64,000 nt of DNA, taken from the NCBI GenBank assembly GCA_963921425.1, contig OY992838.1, positions 3,410,001-3,474,000 on the forward strand. Direction: 5' to 3'. Position numbers and translations under genes: made by a program. Positions 47,178-60,900 of the stretch are shown piece by piece (the first letter of the stretch is position 1; each line of letters starts with the position of its first letter). The notes under the pieces were generated by a model. That model saw only the letters and a program-made list of their open reading frames with translations. It was not told the origin of the DNA and did no database searches. Source of the stretch: Dryas octopetala. Its lineage: Eukaryota > Streptophyta > Magnoliopsida > Rosales > Rosaceae.

Positions 47178-49596
47178 ATGATGGATAATCAAATGTTTGA
47201 TGTCCCAGCCGGCATGACCAGCCGAAATTCTGTTGTCATAGATGGGATTGGACCGCATACAACGATGAACTCACTTGCTCATCAGTCCTATTCATTTGAC
47301 CTCAATCACCAAAACCATACCGTGGCTGTACTTCCAGCGTTTTCAACCTTTCAAGGAGAACCTGTCATTGATTGCCACGGTGATCTTCATGTCACGACCA
47401 GCGCCGGAGATGTTGAATCAAATGCATTTGTTACGTCTCAACGAAGGAATCATGTGAGAGACTCCTCATTTTGCAGTTCAAGTTTCACTGATAACACTGT
47501 GTTCCAAGCAACACCTAATTCTGCTGCTTTACTTGCTACCCTTTTGGCTGCAAGGGATGGTCTTCAAGAAAATCTTAACAATTTAGCAATTTCAGCAACT
47601 CCCATAAATTCTTCAGAAATTTATGCTTCAAATGACTGCTCTAGCAACTCAAATTCTTTGTTTGCCACCTCTGTGAATTGTGGATATGATGAATTTCTTG
47701 GTAGTATAAATAGTCAATGGGAGATCAACAAGTATGGAAATCCTTCGGAACTTGGTGAGAGAAATTCAGTAATAACAGGGCTTCAGCCATATTCATCTAT
47801 TGGAAACCTGGATCCAAATGGATGGTTATCATCAAATGCTGCAAGGGTGATGACATATCATCCTTACAGTTCATCTGAATTTAGCAACGAGCTGGCTCTA
47901 ACACTTGCCACATCCAAGCCTTCTATCATCGGTGGGCTGGATATCCGGGATCAATGTTCAGATATTGGCTGTTCTGGGATAGTCCACCCTTGTTTGAGTC
48001 AAACAAGGTTTGAGTCAGAGCAAACTTCTTGTAACAGTACAGAGAGGCAATCTCTAAGTATTGGTTCTTGCAAACCACCTCAATTATCCCAAGTAATCTG
48101 TGGATCAAGATATCTTCATGTGGTTCAGGAAATACTTTCCCAAATTGCAAGCTATTCACTAGAAAATGTAGACCAGTCAAGTTATTCGTCTTTCAGGGTC
48201 ATGTCCAGCGCAAAAACACCATTCTCTTCGAGCTTCTTTGCTGAGAGAGGGATGTCAGCTATGGATGATGATTTAGATAGTGGATTTGAGGCACAAAAGG
48301 AGCTTGCATTGGGAAGACATGAAGTCAAAACAAAGAAAGCCAAACTGCTGGCCCTATTACAGATGGTATGTTGTTCTTTTGTGCTTGCTATTAATTAGTC
48401 TAGAGTTATCTGATTTGGTCTTGATTCTAACAGAGATGTCAACTGCATTATACATATTGCAAAAGGTGTAGACAAAGTGGATTAAATTTTAAAGTATTGG
48501 TAAATGTTTGTCTATAATATCCAAAAGGTGTAGAAATTTTTCATATTTCATATTTCAGTTAAAAATGAGCTCTGCTTAATCATTGTTTCTTGGTCATCAA
48601 ACAAGCTGATCAAGGCTCATAACAGAGATAGATTGGGTTTGAGTTATCCTTCTCTTAAGTTACCCTTTAGCTTGTTCTCACAGTTATATTTACTCATGTG
48701 GTGGAAATAGAATTTGGGCACTATAAGGCATTGATTTATTCTTATGTGATTGCAGCTTGACGACTGCTACAACGAAAGTGTGGATGAGATTCACACAGTT
48801 GTATCAGCATTTCATGCTGCTACCGAGACAGATCCTCATATACATGCTCGTTTTGCTCTTCAAACAATCTCTGTACTATATAAAAGTCTGAGGGAAAGGA
48901 TTAGCACCCATTTCCTTGCAATGAATGCAAATATGAACCCTGCATGCTCCAGTGAGAGTGAAAGATCTTTCGAAATCCAAAAGCAGTTGGCTCTTCAGCA
49001 TCTAAAAAAGAAAGATCATCAAATATGGAGACCCCAGAGAGGCTTGCCAGAAAGATCTGTCTCAGTTTTAAGGGCATGGATGTTTCAAAACTTTCTTCAT
49101 CCGTGAGCTCTCTCACTAACATGTCTTATAAATGTGCTTTATATGATACCCGTTCAAATTATGAAAATGTCTTGTCCATTTGATTGATTTCAGGTACCCT
49201 AAAGATGCAGAGAAGCATCTCCTTGCAGTAAAAAGTGGATTGACAAGAAACCAGGTATTTGATCCCAAATTATGTTACATTCAGTAGAGCATATATAACA
49301 AGTGCAAGATATGCATGTTCTGTTAACATGTTGCTATTGCGGAATCCATAGGGAACTGTTTGAAATTTGAATCCACAGCACAGCTTCTAAGAACTCATTC
49401 TGTTTGTATTTGGCTATACCAGGTATCCAACTGGTTTATAAATGCTCGTGTTCGGCTATGGAAACCGATGATTGAGGAAATGTACTCGGACATGAACAGA
49501 AGGAAGGCTCGTCAAAATGAGAACAGTACTGAGAGAAATCATAATCAAAGAAGCCACCACAGAAGTATTAACAATCATAAATTTAATGTGAATTGA
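47178..49596 (+). CDS. ATH1: BELL (BEL1-like) TALE homeodomain protein, ATH1 type
   Basis: Nuclear TALE homeodomain factor; Arabidopsis ATH1 works with KNOX partners at the shoot apex and restrains flowering and internode growth (family knowledge). Exons 47178-48365, 48756-49102, 49194-49254 and 49423-49596 join in frame to 589 residues. The SKY region lies near residues 310-335 ([20 protein letters not shown]). The BELL domain spans the exon 1/2 junction ([60 protein letters not shown]). The homeodomain follows, with [39 protein letters not shown] (three-residue loop PYP), [19 protein letters not shown]. The long Ser/Asn-rich N-terminus is not conserved. ATG 47178 (MMDNQMF) is the first in-frame Met after a stop. 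Confidence 0.95.
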
Positions 49597-50417
49597 AGGT
49601 TTCTTTTTGGAAATGGGCATTTCTGGATCATTCACTAGGAAACAATACACATCCACAACATTGTTACAACTGTATATATTGTCAGTCCTCTATTTAAGTT
49701 CAAAAGTCAAGGACCACCATGAATGTCCTGTAACCAAAATCAGAATGGAAATTGTGGTAAATGGCATTCTATCGTTTGTTTCTAAATGTGTAGAAGCATG
49801 CATTGTCTTCCATAGTTCAATGATATTAATTTTAAGAACTTTTTCTTCTTTTCGGAAATGTATTTTATTTTTATTTCATAAGTGCGTATCTATTTGGTGA
49901 TCAGTGATGAGTCCGGAGTCTCTACCTTTTTGTGTTGAGTACTTGAGTGTGTGTTCATAACTACAATTAAATCCTAAACCTCAAACACTTGGGATTGATT
50001 GAGAAATCCTAAAAGTAAAACTTAAAAATTATGAAACGATGCTATTTAATTGTAAAAACCAAAAGGAAACACGCGTGGGTTAATATAATCCCTAACGTAA
50101 TGAGGTTCATGCATTCTAAACTGCAAGTACTGTACAACTGTCATGCAGACGTAGCAATGCATTTGCTTTTCCTTTCTTTTTGGAGATGGGATATAGGAGT
50201 TCACGTAGGACACAACATTGTCCACTAACTTTTAGCCCAAGTCAGTGACTCGGTGCTTGCTAAGCTGTAAGCAATTAACTACGACACCCTTATAAAAAAC
50301 ACAAATAAGCCTAAGCCACCTCTTTGTCATAACACACAGTACTGCGTCTCTCTTCTAATTCCTTTTGAAAAGATCACCAAGCGGTGGTACTGCCGGTGGT
50401 GGTACGGTGGCGGAGCA
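49597..50417. other. Intergenic between ATH1 and the HAD phosphatase gene
   Basis: No gene is seen. The phosphatase family is often phosphate-starvation induced through GNATATNC (P1BS) sites; no exact site was noticed here, only the near miss GGATATAG at 50189-50196. Confidence 0.5.
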
Positions 50418-51682
50418 ATGGCGGGGTTGATCGTTGTTTTTGACTTTGACAAGACGATTATTGACTGTGACAGCGACAACTGGGTTGTGGACGAGTTGGG
50501 TATCTCACACTTGTTCACTCAGCTCCTCCCTACCTTGCCTTGGAACTCTCTTATGGTTGGTTCTTCTTCTACTACTACTATTTATGTTAGTGGAATTTGA
50601 AACAAAGTTATGTCATATAGTCATGAGTCTCATGACATACAATTAGAAAGGTTCACTTTTTCTGTCATTAGGGTATAAGTTTGTCACTATTAAATGCTAT
50701 GGTATGTTGTACAGCCTCGGTATCAAAACAAAACAAGGGTTATTATTTGCCCTATTCAATTATTGTGATAATGAGAGAATCATATATATGTATTTGTATT
50801 TGTCAATTGTCAGGATAGGATGATGACTGAGATTCACTCTAGGGGAAAGACGATTCAGGACATTGCAGAATGTTTGAAGAAGGTTCCACTGCACCCCAAC
50901 ATTGCCTCCGCAATTCAATCAGCCCATGCTTTTGGGTAATTTCCTTTCCTTGTGTTGTGTGACCTAATGAACATGTATAAAATTGACAACATTGTATGTT
51001 ATAAATATTGTTGTGGTTCTAATCACACAGGTGTGATCTGAGGATAGTAAGCGATGCAAATGTCTTTTTCATAGAGACAATACTGAATCATCATGAGCTC
51101 ATGGATTGTTTCTCAGAAATCAACACCAACCCAAGCATTATTGGTGAAGAAGGCAGGCTTAGAATCTCACCCTACTATGATTTCAACACATCTTCTCATG
51201 GCTGCAATATTTGCCCTCCCAACATGTGCAAGGTAAATTACACATATATAATATAGTACTCCAAATTAATATTACAAATTCAGATTGAAATTTGGTATTT
51301 TAATTTGGGTTAATTTCTTTTCCTACAGGGCCTAGTGACAGAAAAGATCCAAGCCTCTGTTTCAGCAGAAGGAAAGAAACAGTTGATCTATGTTGGGGAT
51401 GGAGCACCTGATTTTTGCGCAGGTTTGAAGCTTGAAGAAGATGACATTCTGATGCCAAGGAAGAGTTTCCCAATCTGGGACTTAATATCTGCCAACCCTC
51501 TGCTCACCAAGGCAAAAATTCATGAATGGAGTGACTGGGAGGAGCTTGGGACTACTTTGGTCAACACAGTGAAGACCTTCTTCACCAAAGACAAGTCTGG
51601 CAGCAGCGAGAGATTAACTGATCAATTGGTTCAAGTTGACTGTAAGTCTCAAAACGGTCCCATATCTGTCGCTAGTAATTAA
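50418..51682 (+). CDS. HAD-family phosphatase, PECP1/PS2-like (phosphocholine/phosphoethanolamine or pyrophosphate)
   Basis: Cytosolic HAD hydrolase. Arabidopsis relatives PECP1 (At1g17710) and PS2 (At1g73010) hydrolyse phosphoethanolamine/phosphocholine and are reported to act on pyrophosphate; they respond to phosphate starvation. Exons 50418-50555, 50814-50935, 51031-51232 and 51329-51682 join in frame to 271 residues, the normal length. Motif I is VVFDFDKTIIDCDSD with the Asp nucleophile and DxDKT signature (residues ~6-20). Motif II is RIVSDAN. C-terminal acidic motif is IYVGDGAPDFCAGLKLEEDD. CNICPPNMCK is the Cys-rich block typical of this subfamily. The Ser/Thr-rich tail after KTFFTKDK is variable. 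Substrate cannot be decided by eye. Confidence 0.93.
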
Positions 51683-52482
51683 ATTAAGGCTTGACAAAAA
51701 ACTCCATGTTGGGGCAATAAGAATTCCACTCAGTTGTTGTATATTAAATATGTTCAAATTGTTGATTAAACATGACAACAGCAAAATTGTTCAGAAGTGA
51801 TGAGCAATGACAATAATCATGCACTTGCTATATACCAATCCTATCATGCAGGCCATGACAGACTCCACCTAACTCCATCCGAACCATCCCGACAGCAGAG
51901 AAAACTTATATACAAAAATCTTATACGTTCAATCGGTTCAATGTATCTATCTCTCTCATCGTCTAATTCAATGTGTCTATCTCTCTCATCGTCTAATTCA
52001 ATGTGATTCTAATTAGATTGTTGTGCCATCATCATCAACCAAACAAGCAAAATAGACTACTTAATATTGCATTTTCACCTGGCCTCAACCTTTATAGAGT
52101 AATTAATTGAGGCACATGAGCCACCATGAAAGTTGATTAGTGTGCCACATCAGGCCATTTACTTTGAAAACACGAGAAAGCACAAGTTAATCATCCAATT
52201 TATATCATTATTATAATTATCATTTGATTGTAGTTTTTGAATAATTATTCTCACGGATATACAGACAACCGGCCCTCCCCCTCCTCAACTAACATTGGTG
52301 ACTACAAATGAAAAGAATGATATCTGCTTTCCTTATGAATTTTTCCCTTGTATCTTTCTCTTTCTTTCTCTATCTACAGAACCGCTAATAATCCCCCTCC
52401 TTCATTCTATAATCCCCAACCAATCAGGAGATATTTCAAACTCATTAAATAGATTGCAAGAAGCGATTTCGCAAACCCTTTC
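51683..52482. other. Convergent 3' flanks with a short tandem repeat
   Basis: Between the + strand phosphatase gene and the - strand NDL gene. 51937-52005 holds about two and a half copies of a 30-base unit (CTATCTCTCTCATCGTCTAA with flanks). Nothing coding. Confidence 0.6.
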
Positions 52483-55400
52483 TCAACTTCTTTCGAGTTG
52501 TAGAGAAATCCTAGTTTTTATCGGTTTCAACTTCAATCCCATACTTTCTGGTGAAAGAAGCTCCGGGGCAATGCAAGACGGACTCAAGGGGCTTCTTGGG
52601 CTGACACTTGACTGAGAAGGCCTGTAGAAGCCATATCCCATGAGGAAGTACTCGATTGGTATCAACATCGCATGAGGCTGCTCCTCTGTCACCATTGACC
52701 CGCATGCCTGAACCTGCAGGTCACCCACATCTCCAGTAATAAGTTTGCTTCCATATTCATGCAAAGATACAACTAATATGATTATAGGAATAGACCAGGC
52801 TTGCATACCTCAACCAAGGCACTATATCGTCTATCTAGTTTTGAAGTCATGTAGAGAGCTTCAGAGTGAAACGGAGAACTATCCCCAACAAATATTAGTG
52901 AACGACATTGTAGCTTTCGCAATTCATTAGAAATGTCCGGTCTCCTGCTAGACATAAAAAATAGGGTTCAGGCCATGCATTTAGTAATTTCAGATTATGC
53001 GGTTATAATTGGACATCCAAATGCACAGAGGTAGTCCACATGACAGGAACCAATCGATACAGACATCTTCCCTCCTGTATATATTGTCACGTTGATTGCA
53101 TGCAAGTCACATGACAAAATATCCCAAAAAAAGGGCTCCAATCCTTGCATTAATATGCAGGGGACGACCCCCTCCCCTGAGGATGGTTTTTATTTTCTTA
53201 CATGTAAGAGAGTGGATGTTAAAATCAAAATATAAACATGAAATCTTGGGCACAGGATTTACCCATTCATTGCTTCAAGAAATTGCCAAACATTCGAGCT
53301 CTGCCTCTCATCAAGTGACTGTTAGAGCATACACACGATCAGCACTTGACCACCCTCATTTTTGATTTACACAGATAAGGAACTTAATATAAATAAGAGA
53401 GAAAATAATAAAGGTTAGAAGACTAACTCTTCTGCATGCCTGAACTATATCTGACTCGGGTACTTGAGCACAACCCCGAACTTCCTGCCACCAGGATTTA
53501 AAATTTAAACCAATCAAACCAATTCCAATATGGAAACATAAATATATGCAAGTTAAACCAAACCAATGGCAAACCTTGCTGAAGTACCGCTTGAGCAATA
53601 TCTCCTTTACCACCCCACACATCCCGTAAAAGTAAAGTAAATTTGACATCACCTAAATGATATGGGACGTTATGTGAGAACAAGAGTTTCCAAACCCGAC
53701 AAGAGTTAAGAGGTCAAGGAAGAGGGAAAACACCTTATTTAACAACCACTCAGTCCAAGAGGGTGCTTTGCATAGAGGAGAAACAAGTATCAAGCCCATG
53801 CAACGTGATCTATATTTCATCTGTTGACAAGAGTTATAAAAAAAATAAGATCCTAAAAATCTTACCGAAAAAAAAAATTCCACATATGAGCACTAATGTG
53901 CAATGTGCTGGTTGAGATCTTACAGCAAATTGGGTAAGAATGTAAGCTCCAGCTGTAACGCCCATACACATCACTACACCAAGTCTACGGAGAGAGAAAG
54001 AGAGATCAGGGTAACTTCATTTTTCAATCCATCCAAATAAATAAATGTGTAGTAAAGGTGTCGAAATATCTTTTTTCAGACAACTAAACCAGAAGCATTT
54101 CAAACCAGCAGAGAATTCATTAAAACCATTTGTTTGTAGAAAAGATCAGATTACTCTAAAGCAAGCTCCTGATTAACATAAAATTAAAGCGTTAAATGAA
54201 AGATTTGATTACCCAAAATAGTTGAGAACCTCAGCAATCTGATCTACCAAGTCATCTACAGAATGTACAGGATCATCAAGGCTGATTGCAGAAGCTCCAA
54301 ACTGAAATAGTTCTTGAAGAAAGCACGAGATAAGAAATGATGTGAATGACAGCACTCAATGGAAGAGACAAAGAGCAATGTAGAATTGAAAATCAAGCAG
54401 AAGCCCATTCATGTCAAGTTATTGAATTACAAACCTCATGGCCAGGAGGACTGATATGATATATGCAAAAGTTGTGGAGCAACAAGGAGCATGCTTCTGG
54501 ACAAAAGAATAATCCTTGAAAGCAGGACATATCTGATAAATCACATAATAAAAGACAAAAGTTAAGTTGGAGCTTGGAAGTAATATACTAAAAGAAAAGA
54601 TGTTAAAGTACACAATATCTCTTGACCTTTCAATAATGTCCAAAAGCAATAGATCAACTATAATCCTTTATTTCTTAGCCACTCTACAAAAATTCATTTT
54701 CCCTACAACATCAAAAGGTTTGATTGAGCTAATCTATGACAATCCTTAGTGTAAAGATCTATATTAAAGTTGATAAAAAACATCACTAGAACTTCTCTCA
54801 TTCAAAGTAGTTTGGAAACTGCACTTTCAAAACCCCCTCCCCCCCCCCCCCCCCCCAAAAAAAAAGAAGGAAAAATTCTTGGTCTTCAAACATCTTTGCT
54901 TATTACACCATAACTTTTCGCGGTTATAAACAATTTGGTTCTACCAAACAGCCAATTGGATGCAATGGCATTGTGGATATGATGGGTAAAATCAATTAAC
55001 TAAACTAACAGTCAACAAATTATAATTTCTTAAGTAGCTCACGGTTGAAATGCAAGACAAAGACAAACCAAAATACAACCAAGCAAAAAAAAAGGTAAGT
55101 ATCAGCAGCTAAATTCCGTTCTACTTACGATCTAAAGCTAAATCAGGATAAGTGACAAGAGCTGGTTTGTCCTGATCTCCCAACACTGCAACCGACACAT
55201 AACCATGACAAGTTTTTACAAGATGCTCCTGCAGACAGATTCCGTAATAGGGTATAATTTAGATAAAAATTCAGAAAATTAAATTGAGAAAACTGAATAT
55301 GAAGTTTTAAAAGAAGAATTGTGACAAAGCATTGTTATAATTGCAACGAGCATTCAACTGATCAACCGGGCATTAAAACGTTGAACCACCTTTTGGGGTC

Positions 55401-56136
55401 ATGTACTCCAAGTAGGAGAGAATACCAACCATAACAAGGTATACCATCAAAAAGAAAAAGTATCCATGCAGTGGTGCCCTTAACAAAGTAGAAACCTAAC
55501 CATTTTTGCTAATATGGGTATATTAGCATTCGTCAAAATAAAGAAAGTTAGAAGTTTTTATCCTTGATTCCAAGAAGATATAAATACATAATGTATATAT
55601 ATAAACATGAATGTAAACGACTACGTAACCAACCATTATATTTCCAAAAGCAGAGAAAGAAAATTACTAATCAATTTGCTTGAGAAATTGAAGAGTTCAA
55701 AAAAAGATAAAAGACAAATTGAATTTGATAGTCTCAGCTAAATTAATAAACCAGCAACAAAATATATGATAATATGATTTACAGAGAACGAGTCCCGTAC
55801 AGCTTGCGTTTAAGAAAAACTCATGTTGCAGCACTAAATCGTAGTATTGAATTGAATATTATTCAATACCTCCCAACAGCAATGCAATATATGCTTTAAA
55901 CAAGTTTGAAATGAGACCCATATCATTAACACTAACGTTCAAGGTTCATGGCATTCGTGGGTTCATTTCGTTTCCAACATTTTCTCGGCAACCAAACAAA
56001 GCAAAGAAAATGTTGTTAAGAACATGATAAACAAAGAGAAGAGGAAACAATTTGCAGGAATGTGGGTTGGGTGTACCTTTCCGCCAAGAGAAAACCCCTC
56101 CATATCCACCGACACTGAATCACTTGAATCCCCCAT
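52483..56136 (-). CDS. NDL: NDR/NDL protein (N-MYC downregulated-like)
   Basis: Alpha/beta-hydrolase-fold protein without a known catalytic triad; Arabidopsis NDL1-3 bind the G-protein beta subunit and influence auxin transport and root architecture (family knowledge). Eleven exons on the minus strand: 56136-56077, 55228-55129, 54532-54435, 54301-54213, 53984-53924, 53820-53734, 53652-53575, 53484-53428, 53318-53263, 52947-52809, 52713-52483; in frame, 351 residues, normal length. Readable blocks: [145 protein letters not shown] and [20 protein letters not shown]. The tenth exon could begin three bases later (CAG/GAG acceptor choice). The first intron is ~850 bases. Confidence 0.95.
54839..54864. 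repeat. C18-A9 homopolymer tract in NDL intron 2
   Basis: A run of 18 C (54839-54856) directly followed by a run of 9 A. On the transcribed sense (minus) strand it reads T9 G18. Possible sequencing or assembly hot spot. Confidence 0.85.
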
Positions 56137-57468
56137 TTCCCTCTCTCCCCCCAAGTCCTCAAATGGGTGAGGCATTGGGGTTGCTTCCCATGGTTTTTAT
56201 ATATAAATATGTGTGTGTATCAATCTCTCTCCCTGCTTCTTCTGTCTCTGTCCGTCTCTTTTAAATGTTGACTCGCGGTGAACTCGAACGAGTGGAACCG
56301 AGTCACCGACGCTTAATCCCAGAGGGAGGGATCACGAGCGGTCCGTATGTATGAACGGGGTGTGGTTCAACCACAGACGCTGGTTTCATTTAACCACAGT
56401 TAGACAGAGGCCGACAGTTTTTGCAATTTGACTAAATTGCCCTCGCACCTTAATCCAGGAAACGTCTTCTTTTTTTTTTTTCTTTTTTTATGACGGGTAT
56501 ATATTTTGGGAGTTGGCAAATTAGTTTTGTGTTTCTTTTCGGGGTAAATTTTTTTCCAAGTTTACTCAAGTAAAAGTTATTGTGGCCATTATAATAAAAA
56601 AAAAATGTTGGTTGCATATTGAACCAAGGGCCAGATTGTAAATAAGCCATGAAGTTGGCAATTGTGGGTACATCAAGGTGTCATTGGGGCAAGCATGCCA
56701 TTATTTACGTGTGGTGATTAGGTGATATATAGAACAACAAGGATATATACTATTTTCAATAATATTTGTAGATTTTCATTTTTTGGTCTGATAGATTTTC
56801 AGTTGTCACGTACATTATGAGCTATATATTGTCATATTAATTAATTGTAAAATTAATGTAATTTGTAAATTTTTTTTGTTTGATAACTCTATTAAATATT
56901 ATAAAAATTAAAATACAATATATCTTATAGAGGTAGCAAATTAGCAATGGTGTGATGTGATAATGGTATATATTGGCAGCAATATATGGAGGTAAGGTGG
57001 TAATGGTGATAGCAATATATCACGATTAAGGCACTAAGGTGGTCGAATGAAGGTGGTGATGCTGGTAATTAATAATGGTGACAACGATAGAAACAATATA
57101 ATGGTGATGGCGGCCGAGGCGACAATGGATGCCACAGGTACGTAGCAAATGTGGTGGTCATAAGGTGTGGCTATCAATATATTTAAACTTGCTCTTCTCA
57201 CATTGATAAATATATACACTGTTTTTAGAATTGCTATATATATGATAAATGTGCATTATTGTATATTCACCAAATTCGAATATGCCTAGTGCAGACATGC
57301 ACGTACCACACATATGGGAGTAGGACCAAGATGTACGTGTTGTCCTTTCAATTCAAACTTGCTCTTCTCACATTGATTTTTTATTCTTTTTTTTCTTTGC
57401 AACTTGTTCTTACAACCTCAGACATGATATGTAATTAAGCATGTAGCTGACATTATAATTTAATCATA
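56137..57468. other. NDL promoter side and intergenic DNA
   Basis: Immediate NDL upstream region (56137-56260, with a (GT)n/TATA-like ATATATAAATATGTGTGTG) then A/T-rich DNA without a gene. A loose GGTGGT/AATGGTGA-rich patch spans 56940-57160. Confidence 0.5.
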
Positions 57469-57907
57469 GGCTTAATTGTGTTTTTACCACTTAAAGTTTA
57501 CATTGATTCATACTTTACCATCCATAACTTTATTTGTCCTACTTTACCACCCAAAATTTACATTGATTCCCACTTTACCACTCAGAAATTTATTTGTCCT
57601 ACTTTACCACCCAAAGTTTACATTGATTCCCACTTTACCACCCAAAACTATTTTTCATGTCCCAGTTAACCTTTTTTCGTCTATTCTGTCACTCTAGATT
57701 CAGGGGATAAAGTAGGAATCAATGTAAATTTTGGATAGTAAAGTGGGAATTAATGTAAACTTTGGGTGGTAAAGTGGGACATATAAAGTTCTGGGTGGTA
57801 AAGTGAGAATCAATGTAAACTTTGAGTGGTAAAGTGGGACAAATAAAGTTCTAGGTGGTAAAGTGAGAATCACCCCAAACTTTGGGTGGTAAAAACACAA
57901 TTAAGCC
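57469..57907. mobile_element. Mutator-type MITE with internal repeats, 439 bp
   Basis: Ends GGCTTAATTGTGTTTTTACC and its exact complement (GGTAAAAACACAATTAAGCC), flanked by the exact 9-bp duplication TTAATCATA (57460-57468 and 57908-57916). A 9-bp duplication fits a Mutator-type element. Each half holds about three tandem ~60-base units built from ACTTTACCACCCAAAGTTTA and CATTGATTCCCACTTTACCA, and the right half is the inverted complement of the left, so the single strand folds on itself. Confidence 0.92.
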
Positions 57908-60900
57908 TTAATCATACGGAAAAGATATACAAAGATTTGCAGGGCCATTTCCTAATTTCTGCAATGCTGCAGGGTGAGCTTTCATCATCAACTACAGGAC
58001 CTGTAGTTGAAACATCATGTGTGAGATGACTAGATATAACTTAAAAGTGCAACATGCAAATATTAATTACATGAATATTTATCTATTAATTGCATCGATA
58101 TTTAATTTAAGTTGGTATCTGTCATTAGCACTCACCACACAGCAGTCCAAATGTTGTTTTTGGCCAGAACAAAAACGTAAAACGTTTTGTGAGAGACAGA
58201 CAACGATTCTTCAACGGAAATTACCACACAAATTAACAGAAACCATATATATTTCTCGAAATTTTTGCCTTTTTTCTTTTATCCAAGAAAATTACCGTTA
58301 ATTATTAACAAACAATTTCTATAATTATGAAATTATTATATATTTTGTTGGGGCTTAAATGGTGGCCTTTGAGTTTGTTTTTCTTTTACAAGTGGCCTTT
58401 GAATTTAATTATAGGTGTCTGTGACCAAACATCGGACATAATTTAATTAGTTATGGACTTAAATAATATCAATTAATTTTCACTTTTTAAAAATAGATCT
58501 CAAGTTCAAATATCTTCCCCTTAATAAAACAAATTTAAATTTATATATATCACTAAAATATTTTGTAATTGTCACAATAAATCACAAGGTTGACCGTGAT
58601 CTCATTTGATACAATTTAATTATTAGATTAAAACTTACTCCAATGCAAATAGGAGCATAATTAATTGCATACATCCAATTATTCAATTAATGAATTGCAA
58701 CCATGTGAATCAATCAATCACTGAACTAGAGGGACTCACAAAAATTTAAATCATTACTAAATTTCACACCTTTTTTTAATTCTCTAATTAAATGCTGCCA
58801 ACTCCCTCTCTCTACATATTTAATCTAGCAAAGCACAAATTAAAGTCAATATTCTAATAAGTAGCTAAGATCTGAGAAGCTCTTATCAATCAAAAGCTTC
58901 ATCGGCCGTCTAGATATGAAGATTTACCAACTTCATAATCTGTTTGTCTTAAATCTCTTTCAAATTATTTAATTAGACAATAATGATGCCCATGGAATTT
59001 ATTTTGGAATTACTCATACTTATGGTACACTCTTGTAAGGTTATAAGCCAGAATCTTTGACTAGTAAACCTAAGATAAGTACATCTTAAGTTCCAGTATC
59101 CCACCCTTACTAACCCACCAACTACATTTTATAACTACTTTAATTTACATCATCATTTATTTTTTGTGGCCAAAATTTTATAATAGTACCAAATATGTTG
59201 TAATTGGCCAAAGATTGTAATAACAAGTTGATTTTATTGGTGTCCTTGCTTGTGCCATACTTCATTATTGGTGTTCTAATTTTTATTTATGCTCAAAACA
59301 AGAACCATAAGATGTGTCGGTCAAGTCATCCTAGTAGACTAGTAGTCCTCAATACAAAACTTAGTATGTGGATGAAGATCTCTCCCAAGTACATGCAGAT
59401 GAGAAAGTACTTTTATACAAGTGCGGTTTCAAAGAACATTCATTAAAAGCTCAAATATTTCTTACATATTCATGTAGAAGCATTTATTTTTTATAAAAAT
59501 GTACTTCTTTGGGGAAGCAACAAAGTGCTTTTTTAATCCCAAAAACATTGTTTGCGATAACATAACCTTAGTTAGAGCAAATTATTTCAAAATTCCCAAA
59601 TATTAGTTCACAATTTTTTCTTGGCATGAACATGCAATCATGCATGAAGTTGCAAACGAAAAAGGTTGGGTGGGGTTTCGTAATCTGCGGGTTGTATTGC
59701 CCTCACATCAAAGTTATGACCTTCTCCCTAAAGTAAAGTGCTGTCCTGTCATGAAATATGACTGGCCAAAAAAAATAAAGTGCTATCATGGTCCACGTCG
59801 TAATTGGTCTTTTTACTTTTACTTTTTCTTGTAGTAATCACTAATTTATCATTTTTTTTGGGAATAAAATTTGCATCAACAACAATCAAGTAATCAACGT
59901 AGCTTGTGATACAGGGCATGCAAAAAAGAAGACCATAATGCTCAATTGTTTATTTTATTTTTGCATCTGCGTGTACATAGGCATTGACAAAAAAGGAACA
60001 AAAATGCTACCTTTTTTTGGATGAAGAAAGAGCTGGCCAAAACGGTAGATAACTTGTGACTTTGGTTCTAGTTGGAACTTGGAACTAACACCATATATTA
60101 CACGTGACGAATTAAGTGTGAACACTTGGAGATTTGTGCCCCCCACTTAAACCCGATGGGCCATGGCTCCTACCAGTCATAAAGATGACTAGATCAGCTA
60201 GAAGATTTGACCCCCAAAAGAAAAAAAAAAAGAAAAAAATTCAGCTACATGTTGGGCCCAGCCCAATCCAATCCTTATGAGATTTTAATAGGCCCAGACT
60301 AATCCAATCCTGTGGTACGAAGCCCATTATTAGTTTTTGGATAAGGGTGGCCCAATCCATGTCAAAATCATGGGCTCTTAAGCTTGTAGCCTTGAACACA
60401 AATATACGCCACCCAGGTCGAAATCTTGCTTCAGTACTTTGATGTGGGCTTTGAAAAAGAAAAGTGCAGTTGTGAATTATGCATGGTGTGGCGACTTACT
60501 ATCAAATAGTCTAATTCGATTAATTCAATGAATTGGATTACATTGAACAAATACTTGAGACGAATTAGAATGTCATGATTCCAATAGGATATGACTAGAC
60601 TCATATTTTCACATATGGTGATTGGATTTATGAGAAAACATTATCATGCTCGCATTTCCTTGATGAATAAAACTTGCATGTTTCCGTGATATGGAATGTG
60701 ACGTCCCTTCCAAGAGAGATATAGACATAAATGAAAGAAAGAGAAAGAGGAAAAAAGGAGAAGGGGAGAGAGACAAAGACATAGATGAGAAGGAGGGATG
60801 CCACCTCTCATATCTCAATGATAGGCAAATCCTTCTCTTCCTTGATTATGGTAGATGAATACGATGATTTTACTTACTGGATAAGAATAAAAAAAAATTG

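Noticed and set aside
50189..50196. P1BS phosphate-response site upstream of the HAD phosphatase
   Set aside because: GGATATAG lacks the final C of GNATATNC.
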